A DNA stretch of 8,025 nt from UBA1731 sp964440985. Lineage in GTDB: Bacteria > Verrucomicrobiota > Kiritimatiellia > RFP12 > UBA1067. The stretch lies in NCBI GenBank assembly GCA_964440985.1, contig CAYTWE010000063.1, forward strand, positions 1 through 8,025, in the 5' to 3' direction. This document shows positions 1-5,738 of this stretch, in pieces. A model generated the notes under the pieces. It did not search any database. It saw only the letters and a program-made list of their open reading frames with translations, and was not told the DNA's origin. Within the stretch, counting starts at the first letter, position 1; each line of letters opens with the position of its first letter. The position numbers were made by a program, and so were the translations under genes.

Positions 1-42
1 CGCTGTTCGTTGCTTTCGCTGCGGGGAGTTTTGGAGTTGAGG

Positions 43-67
43 AGTAGGGTGCGAAAGACACCCTGCT
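43..67. repeat. Inverted repeat abutting the -35 box (candidate operator or leader hairpin)
   Basis: The arms AGGGTG (46-51) and CACCCT (59-64) are perfect complements around a 7-base centre, CGAAAGA. The pairing extends outward to 9-bp arms (43-51 with 59-67) with a single T/G mismatch that would be a wobble pair in RNA. The right arm ends on the first base of the proposed -35 box of the downstream gene. As DNA it has the size and symmetry of a site for a dimeric regulator. As RNA it would form a stem-loop, but it is followed by an A-run rather than a U-run, so it is not a classical intrinsic terminator on this strand. What is seen is the symmetry and the position; regulatory function is inferred. 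Positions 1-42 show nothing else recognisable. Confidence 0.45.
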
Positions 68-96
68 TGATAAAAAAAAAACGCTTTTGTTATAAT
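67..96 (+). promoter_or_regulatory. Sigma-70-like promoter with an A10 spacer tract, driving the PATR protein/GH5 operon
   Basis: A -35-like TTGATA (67-72) is separated by 18 bases from a consensus -10 box TATAAT (91-96), predicting a transcription start near 102-104 and a leader of about 40 bases to the ATG at 142. The spacer contains ten consecutive A residues (72-81), the first of which is also the last base of the -35 box. The region is markedly AT-rich compared with the GC-rich genes. Spacer length depends directly on the homopolymer: one A fewer would give the optimal 17 bases. Confidence 0.75.
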
Positions 97-125
97 TGCA
101 CGTTTCAAAAGAATTTATTTCTGAT

Positions 126-133
126 GAGAGAGG
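126..133 (+). promoter_or_regulatory. Ribosome-binding site deciding the start of the PATR protein
   Basis: GAGAGAGG ends 8 bases before the ATG at 142. It favours that start over the in-frame ATG at 124 (no well-placed purine stretch) and the ATG at 148 (too far away), and over the upstream TTG at 10, which would make the promoter part of the reading frame. Confidence 0.75.
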
Positions 134-141
134 ATCGCAAC

Positions 142-3100
142 ATGAATATGAGAAAACTGATTGCCGCCACGATGGCTTTTGCAATGGCTTCAGCCCTGCC
201 GTTGGCGGCAATTGCCAAGAATGTGGGGCTGCGGACACTCAATGATTCTGGCCGTGTGACGGAAGTTGGTTTGTCATTAGATGCGGATATCGCCTTTGAT
301 GTGCCCACAGTCGCGCATTGGACGAACGCCTCCGGCGACAACTGCTGGACGAACCCGGTGAATTGGGCCGAGGGCAAGGTTCCTGGGCGCTTCGTCTGCG
401 ACTACGTATCATCGACCGATCTGCGGCGCGACGACTTGCAGATGTTCGGCACGGCGGGCTGCACGGCCGTCTTCGGCGCGGGTGCAACTGCGGGTTTAGT
501 TTCGTACGTCAAACTGGGTGGACTTTACTCGATCTCCAATGTGGTGATCGAGGCCGGTGCTGCGGATCCGTTTATTTTCGGCGAGTGGGACACACCGCCC
601 CTGCCGCTTGAACGAGGTGGCGGAATATGGATTAGGGAGGGCGTGACGAACGAGACGACCGTCAAGGCTGAACTCGCGCCTGGCGCGGGAAGCTCTGGCG
701 GCGAGAGCCACTTCTACCTGCGCAACGACGGCATGTCCGTGTTGAAGACGTGCAGCATCGGCGCGGTGACGAATTTCCTGTCCTCGACGGGATGGACGGT
801 GCTGACCCAGATGTTGCGGGGTTCGGGCGAGATCCGTCGCCTTCAGCACTTCTACACGTCAGGCTTCAAGGTGAACCTCTCGATGGAGATGTCGGGCGGC
901 ACATACGTGCCGAACTGCGCGAACGCCTCCCAGCAGAACGGCTATGGCGGAATCACAGCACAGGACAACGGCTTTCGGCAGAACATCCGGATAGACGCGG
1001 ACAAGGTCCTCTACGTGTCCGACAACGGGCAGTGGGAGCGGCCTCTGTTGGCGAAGGGCGACCTCCTGATTGATGGAGCGGGCGAACTGCGGATCAACGC
1101 CAAGAACTGGGCGATGAATTTCGAGGTCGCGCAGAAGAAGACATTGACGATTGCGTGTAATCTTGCGCCTTTCGGCGGGGCTCACGGCTATTCGCTCCAT
1201 TCGCAAAGCGCGGGAGTGCTGAAGATGACAGGCAACTTCCTCGGATCTGCGAATCCGTCCGTCGCGGCGGGAACGCTCCAGGTCGCACGGATAGGGATGG
1301 AAGGGGCGGCAAGTCCGCTTGGGACGGGCGATGGCGTGACGCTGTCGGGCGGAACGCTTCGCTATGTGGGCGCAGGCGAGCGTACGGATCGTGTACTGAC
1401 GCTCACGGCGGCGTCCGCACTCGAGCAGGGAGGCACGGACGACCTCGTTTTCCTCAACGCGCCGTCCGGCTCGTTCCCCCTGACGCTCCGGAACGACAGT
1501 TCGACTTCGGCAGTCGCCTTCGCGGCATCTGTCGGTACTCCGCTCGTCCTGTCGGACAACGCTCGGTTGGCCGCCGTTGCGCCGTCGGACACGGCGGCAG
1601 AACTGTCGTTTGCGTCGCTGACGTTAGAGGCGGGGGCGCATGTGCTGCGGATTGACGATGGTGTGACGCTGACCGTCTCGTCGCTTGTGGGTGGGGGCGA
1701 GACGGCGACGCTGGATGTCATCGGCTCAGGCACGGTCAAGTTTCCTGGCTTCGCGGCTGGGTTGCTGCCGGCCTGGCTGACGCGGAATGGCTCGCGTACG
1801 GGGGTTGACGCGACGGGCGAGGTCAAGGCCCTGTCTGCAGATGCCGACCGCGAGATTGACGCACGCGGGGGCGTGATTCCAAACGCGCCGGACGAGATTG
1901 TTGCGATTGCTACGGCGAACGGTACGGCGTCAGGCGTGACGCTCGCGGCGGACGAGACGGCGGTGCTGGTTCTCCGGCAGGAACAGTCCGTCGAGCCGGC
2001 CGTGGTGTCGGTCGCCGCCGGACAGACCTTTTCGCCGCAGATGGTCGAAGTCGCGGACGGCGCGAAGCCGCTCGTCTTCGCGGGCGAGGGGAGGGTGGCG
2101 CCGTTTGCCCTCAAGGGCGATGGCGTGGGCCGCGAAAACGAGGCGATGGATGCGCGAGTGCGCCTGTCGGGCGACGGCAAGGCGACGGTTGCGCTTGGCG
2201 GGGCGCTGTCGGAGGCGTCTCCGCTGAACCTGAAGGTGACGGACGGCGTGGCGCGGCTGGCAGGCGAGGGTATCGTTCCGGCGACGGTTTCCGTCACTGA
2301 CGGCGGAAACCTGTCCGTGGCGGGCGGCGCGTTCCGTCAGGCGGGGCTTTCCCTGGGCGATTCGGCCGATCCTCAGCCGGCCTTGGCCGTCGGCACGAAT
2401 GGCGTCGGGACGCTGACGGTCGAGAGCGGCAGCTGGACGGGGCGGCTTGCCGTTGCGACGGGCGGCGGCACGGGCACCGTCCTCCAGCGCGGCGGTGAGG
2501 TCGTCAACGTGTCCCGCACGAGCGGCGAGGTCAAATGGTTTGGAGTGGACGCGCATGGCTACTACGAACTTTCGGGCGGACGTTTCCTTTCGGCTGGCGC
2601 GTCGCTTCTCGGCGAGAGCGGCATCGGCATATTCGATGTGTGCGGCGGCACGTTGTCGTGCACGCCCTCGTCCGTCCGCCGGATGGGGACTTGGACGATT
2701 GGTGGCTGGGAGTCCTTGGCGGCCGTCACGGTTCGCGCTGGCGGAAAGGTCGATTTCTCTGACAGCGGCGTCATTGCCGGTCAGACGGCGGTTTTGGCAC
2801 CGTACTACAGCCGCTGGCGTACGGAGACGGTCTTCACCGTCGAGCGTGGCGGCGAGGTCGATCTTGGCGAGGGCGTCTACTGCGCCGGCAGCGGCAAGTC
2901 GAACGACTTCCGTCCGTCCATCGTGAACCTGAACGGCGGCACGTTCCGGGCGCACAGCATCATGCGGTCGTGCGATACGGTCTATCCGAACTCAGAGTTC
3001 CCCCATGGCACGGCGACGGATGCGCAGTACACGAACTGTCCTGTCTACGTGAACTTCGATGGCGGCACATTCCGCCCGACGTCGTGGGCGGGGATCTTCG

Positions 3101-4005
3101 GCGCGAGTGCATCGACGGCATATTCCCATCCGCCGACGCGGATTACGGTCTTTGCGGGCGGGGCGACGATCGACACGACGGGTGTCGATTGCGAGATTTC
3201 CGTCGGCAGCGGACTGCGGGCGCCGACGGGGCAGGGCATCGCATCGGTTCCATTGGATGACGCGACGCGCAGTCGGGCGTTTGACGCTCCGCCCTACGTG
3301 CGGATCGCCGGAGACGGTTCCGGCGCGACGGCCGTTGCCGACTTCGACGCGGTGCGGCGGTGCGTGACGGGCATTCGCGTGACGAGTCCGGGATGGAACT
3401 ACACGGTGGCCGAAGCGCACCTGATTCTGGGCAAGGAGACGGTGGCGACGCTCCCCGCCCTGCTCGCTGCAAACACGTCCGGCGGACTGACCAAGACTGG
3501 AAGCGGCATGTTGCGCGTTGCGGCGACGAACACCTACACGGGCGCGACCCGCCTTTGCGCGGGAACGGTGCGTCTCCTCTGCGATAATGCGTTCAACGCG
3601 GCGTCTGCGCTCGTCCTGGACGGCGGAACGCTGGATCTGGCCGGACATCGACAGACGTTTTCGGACGTCACCTGCAACAGTGGCTCCGTCGTGGACGGCA
3701 AGTTGTCGGGGCAGGTCGGTGTCACTGGTCTGACGGTCGACTTCCAGGCCGCGACGACCGGTGCGGTCAAGAGAGTCGACGAGCGCTTCTGCCGGTTCGC
3801 CGATGGCGCGGTTCTTGCTGTGACAGGCTTCAATCCGGCGCGGCTTGATCCGGCGCGGAGGTATACGCTCGTTGCGTTCGCGGAGACTGTTCCGCAAGAA
3901 CTTGTCATGCCGGTGCTGGATTTGCCGAGGGGATGGGTCATGAAGGTCTTTGGACGCCGGATCCGTCTTGTGCGGGAATATGGTGCGGCGGTGATTGTGA
4001 GGTGA
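142..4005 (+). CDS. Secreted autotransporter-associated beta-strand (PATR) repeat protein
   Basis: This is a 1287-residue exported protein with no visible catalytic motif, probably a surface or extracellular beta-helical scaffold or adhesin. Residues 1-26 form a Sec signal peptide (N-terminal MNMRK, hydrophobic core, cleavage after AIA). Residues 57-84 form a Trp-rich module ending NWAEGKVPG, followed by AVFGAGA near 110, the usual opening of Verrucomicrobia-type PATR proteins. A degenerate PATR-like unit lies at about 358-436 (LSGGTLRYVG). Residues 750-940 carry beta-helix-like turns with recurring GG-x-[LVF] caps. Residues 1027-1093 form a Gly/Pro-rich cassette (APTGQG, then TGIRVTSPG). The canonical PATR is at about 1114-1146 (GGLTKTGSG, then NTYTGAT), followed by LDGGTLDLAG. 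The C-terminus (to VIVR) shows no autotransporter beta-barrel, LPxTG or PEP-CTERM signal. The start was chosen for its ribosome-binding site and signal peptide. The GH5 gene follows 5 bases later in the same operon. Family assignment is firm; function is not known. Confidence 0.93.
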   Translation: MNMRKLIAATMAFAMASALPLAAIAKNVGLRTLNDSGRVTEVGLSLDADIAFDVPTVAHWTNASGDNCWTNPVNWAEGKVPGRFVCDYVSSTDLRRDDLQMFGTAGCTAVFGAGATAGLVSYVKLGGLYSISNVVIEAGAADPFIFGEWDTPPLPLERGGGIWIREGVTNETTVKAELAPGAGSSGGESHFYLRNDGMSVLKTCSIGAVTNFLSSTGWTVLTQMLRGSGEIRRLQHFYTSGFKVNLSMEMSGGTYVPNCANASQQNGYGGITAQDNGFRQNIRIDADKVLYVSDNGQWERPLLAKGDLLIDGAGELRINAKNWAMNFEVAQKKTLTIACNLAPFGGAHGYSLHSQSAGVLKMTGNFLGSANPSVAAGTLQVARIGMEGAASPLGTGDGVTLSGGTLRYVGAGERTDRVLTLTAASALEQGGTDDLVFLNAPSGSFPLTLRNDSSTSAVAFAASVGTPLVLSDNARLAAVAPSDTAAELSFASLTLEAGAHVLRIDDGVTLTVSSLVGGGETATLDVIGSGTVKFPGFAAGLLPAWLTRNGSRTGVDATGEVKALSADADREIDARGGVIPNAPDEIVAIATANGTASGVTLAADETAVLVLRQEQSVEPAVVSVAAGQTFSPQMVEVADGAKPLVFAGEGRVAPFALKGDGVGRENEAMDARVRLSGDGKATVALGGALSEASPLNLKVTDGVARLAGEGIVPATVSVTDGGNLSVAGGAFRQAGLSLGDSADPQPALAVGTNGVGTLTVESGSWTGRLAVATGGGTGTVLQRGGEVVNVSRTSGEVKWFGVDAHGYYELSGGRFLSAGASLLGESGIGIFDVCGGTLSCTPSSVRRMGTWTIGGWESLAAVTVRAGGKVDFSDSGVIAGQTAVLAPYYSRWRTETVFTVERGGEVDLGEGVYCAGSGKSNDFRPSIVNLNGGTFRAHSIMRSCDTVYPNSEFPHGTATDAQYTNCPVYVNFDGGTFRPTSWAGIFGASASTAYSHPPTRITVFAGGATIDTTGVDCEISVGSGLRAPTGQGIASVPLDDATRSRAFDAPPYVRIAGDGSGATAVADFDAVRRCVTGIRVTSPGWNYTVAEAHLILGKETVATLPALLAANTSGGLTKTGSGMLRVAATNTYTGATRLCAGTVRLLCDNAFNAASALVLDGGTLDLAGHRQTFSDVTCNSGSVVDGKLSGQVGVTGLTVDFQAATTGAVKRVDERFCRFADGAVLAVTGFNPARLDPARRYTLVAFAETVPQELVMPVLDLPRGWVMKVFGRRIRLVREYGAAVIVR

Positions 4006-4006
4006 T
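3999..4006 (+). promoter_or_regulatory. Strong Shine-Dalgarno site overlapping the upstream stop codon
   Basis: GAGGTGAT matches eight consecutive bases of the 16S anti-Shine-Dalgarno complement (AGGAGGTGAT). It spans the TGA stop (4003-4005) of the PATR gene. Its GAGG core ends 8 bases before the ATG at 4011. This arrangement implies translational coupling, or at least tight co-expression, of the two genes. It also decides the start at 4011 rather than the in-frame ATG at 3933, which lies inside the upstream gene. Confidence 0.8.
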
Positions 4007-4010
4007 AGAA

Positions 4011-5540
4011 ATGAACGGACGCCTTTTCCTGACAGGCATTTTTGCGTGTGTGATCGTTTCCGCTTTGGCAGTGCCATGGCGGCCTGTGGAGCGTTGGCGC
4101 GGCTTCAACCTTCAGGACAGACATTGGCGTGATGGCTGGATAGAGTATGCTGAAGACGACTTTGCGTTCATGCGCGAGTTCGGCTTCAACTTCGCGCGTC
4201 TGCCGCTCAGTTATCGGCGATGGCTCGCGAATCCGGACGACTGGGAGTCGATCGACCCGGCGAAACTCGCATTTCTGGATCGGGCGGTTGAACTGGGGCG
4301 CAAGTACGGCATTCACCTCATGGTGAACCTCCATCGTGCGCCGGGCTACACGGTTGCCGGCGGCAAGCCTGAGCCGGAATCCCTCTGGAAGAGCGCCGAG
4401 GCCGAGCGCGTGTTCCGGAAGCACTGGCGATTCCTTGCCGAGCGTTATCGCAACGTGCCGGCGGACCGCCTGTCGTTCAATCCCGTCAACGAGCCGCCCG
4501 GCGACATCCCTGAGGCGACGTACGCACGTGTGATGACGGCGGTGACGGATGTGATTCGCGCCGTTTCGCCTGACCGGTTCGTCGTTGTGGACGCGATGGG
4601 AGGAGATCGGCATCCGTGCGCAGCGCTCTTCGGTCGCACTGACATTGGACAGGCGACTCGCGGCTATCTGCCGGAGGAGGTTTCGTGGTGGAAATCAGAA
4701 AAGGATGGCCGTCCGCAGCCCCTGCCGCAGTGGCCGCTTGACGGCCTTGCGCCGGCTGGTGTCATTGCGGGACGCGGCAAGCCGCACCTTGCCGCGCCGC
4801 TGACGCTCACGGTCGAAGGGCCGGGGCGCTTCGCCATCCGCCCAGACCGCGTGTCCTCGCATTGTACGCTCACTGCGATGTCCGGCACGAACGAGCTTGC
4901 GCGCCTTGTCCTACGACCGCAGGAGGGCGATGCGCTCTGGCGGGACGTGAAGTATTTTCCCCAGTGGCAGATATCGCAGGGAAACTACATTGGCACGTGG
5001 AGTTTCAACGTCCCGGCGGGTGAACATTCGGTCGTGATCGTCTGCGAATCAGGTGACTGGTGCAATCTCCGTGAGATCGGCTATGCGTCCGCCGACGGGA
5101 CGCGGCGAGTCACGCTGCCGTTCTACAACCGCTTCGCGCCGCCGGTCAACTTCAGTCAGCGTCTCAAGGGCTGGGCGGGCGAGGCAAAGGGCTTCTTCCC
5201 CGTCGAAGCGGACGGATCCTGGTCGCAGATTCGCTACCGCGATCCCGGCAAGGAATATCTTTATCGCGGGGTGATCCGTCCTTGGGAGGATGCAATTTCA
5301 AAGGGTGTGTTCGCGTTCTGCGGTGAGTTCGGCGCCGAGAACAAGACGCCACACAACATCCATCTCGCGCTGTTGGAGGACTATCTGCAGCTCTTTAAGG
5401 AGCGCGGCATGGGATGGGCGATTTGGCAGCTTCGCGGCGAAACGGGCGTGATGGACTCTAATCGCCGAGATGTCGATTACGATGACTGGCGCGGACACAG
5501 GTTAGATCGCGAGATGCTGGATCTTTTGATGCGCTACTGA
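4011..5540 (+). CDS. Secreted GH5-type glycoside hydrolase (cellulase/mannanase superfamily) with an inserted beta-sandwich-like domain
   Basis: This 509-residue protein is a predicted retaining beta-glycosidase exported by a Sec signal peptide (residues 1-20, cleavage after SALA). The catalytic (beta/alpha)8 barrel is split. Its N-terminal half, about 28-245, contains RGFNL, ARLPLSY (R63), NLHRAPGY (H108) and the acid/base motif VNEPPG (E161). The C-terminal half, about 405-509, contains the nucleophile motif FCGEFGAENKTPH (E439), GWAIWQLRG (W472) and the terminal GHRLDREMLDLL. Between them lies an extra stretch, roughly 250-380, rich in predicted beta strands (for example IGTWSFNVPAGEHSVVI), resembling a carbohydrate-binding beta-sandwich. 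It explains the length compared with about 300 residues for a bare GH5 domain. The substrate cannot be read from sequence: beta-mannan, beta-glucan and aryl-glycoside activities all occur in GH5. The gene lies 5 bases downstream of the PATR gene in one operon. The family call is strong; the subfamily is unassigned. Confidence 0.92.
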   Translation: MNGRLFLTGIFACVIVSALAVPWRPVERWRGFNLQDRHWRDGWIEYAEDDFAFMREFGFNFARLPLSYRRWLANPDDWESIDPAKLAFLDRAVELGRKYGIHLMVNLHRAPGYTVAGGKPEPESLWKSAEAERVFRKHWRFLAERYRNVPADRLSFNPVNEPPGDIPEATYARVMTAVTDVIRAVSPDRFVVVDAMGGDRHPCAALFGRTDIGQATRGYLPEEVSWWKSEKDGRPQPLPQWPLDGLAPAGVIAGRGKPHLAAPLTLTVEGPGRFAIRPDRVSSHCTLTAMSGTNELARLVLRPQEGDALWRDVKYFPQWQISQGNYIGTWSFNVPAGEHSVVIVCESGDWCNLREIGYASADGTRRVTLPFYNRFAPPVNFSQRLKGWAGEAKGFFPVEADGSWSQIRYRDPGKEYLYRGVIRPWEDAISKGVFAFCGEFGAENKTPHNIHLALLEDYLQLFKERGMGWAIWQLRGETGVMDSNRRDVDYDDWRGHRLDREMLDLLMRY

Positions 5541-5738
5541 AAACGGTTCAGGGCTTTATTCGAATGAATGGCTTGCTTGGAAGAGTCGTTCGCCGATTCT
5601 CNNNNNNNNNNNNNNNNNNNNNNNNNNNNNNNNNNNNNNNNNNNNNNNNNNNNNNNNNNNNNNNNNNNNNNNNNNNNNNNNNNNNNNNNNNNNNNNNNNN
5701 NTGAACCGGCAAATCGATAGATCAATTTATTGAATCGG
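5541..5738. other. Convergent intergenic region containing the assembly gap
   Basis: Known sequence is only 61 bases on the left (5541-5601) and 37 on the right (5702-5738) of the N run. I see no gene, RNA gene or convincing terminator in either flank. The left side has a weak 5-bp hairpin over the GH5 stop codon (CTGAA/TTCAG, 5537-5551) without a proper U-tract. The right side has a short AT-rich symmetry (TCAAT/ATTGA, 5722-5733). Transcription termination for both convergent genes may lie in the missing sequence. Confidence 0.6.
5602..5701. other. Assembly gap of exactly 100 N
   Basis: The run is exactly 100 undetermined bases, the customary placeholder for a scaffold gap of unknown size. 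The true distance between the GH5 gene and the alpha-galactosidase-like gene is therefore unknown. Further genes could be missing, and the convergent orientation depends on the scaffold join. Confidence 0.95.

Noticed and set aside
43..81. Intrinsic terminator of an upstream gene
   Set aside because: The hairpin is good, but it is followed by an A-run on the plus strand. On the minus strand the T-run precedes the hairpin, so neither direction gives hairpin plus U-tract.
10..141. N-terminal extension of the PATR protein from an upstream TTG or from the ATG at 124
   Set aside because: The extension would run through the promoter and A-tract, has no suitable ribosome-binding site, and would place the signal peptide internally. 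The start at 142 has both.
4011..4070. Lipoprotein signal on the GH5 protein (Cys at residue 13)
   Set aside because: The Cys lies in the middle of the hydrophobic core in the context IFAC, a poor lipobox, while a good signal peptidase I site (SALA) follows at residue 20.
2992..4613. Long antisense open frames opposite the PATR and GH5 genes (more than 350 codons each)
   Set aside because: These are Arg-rich, low-complexity translations typical of shadow frames in GC-rich DNA, with no recognisable domains and strong genes on the other strand.
5537..5551. Terminator hairpin after the GH5 gene (CTGAA/TTCAG)
   Set aside because: The stem is only 5 bp, it overlaps the stop codon, and no U-tract follows.
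5702..5738. Terminator for the minus-strand alpha-galactosidase-like gene
   Set aside because: The symmetries (TCAATTTATTGA and AATCGAT-like segments) are AT-rich, with stems of 4-6 bp and no consistent U-run; the rest is hidden by the gap.
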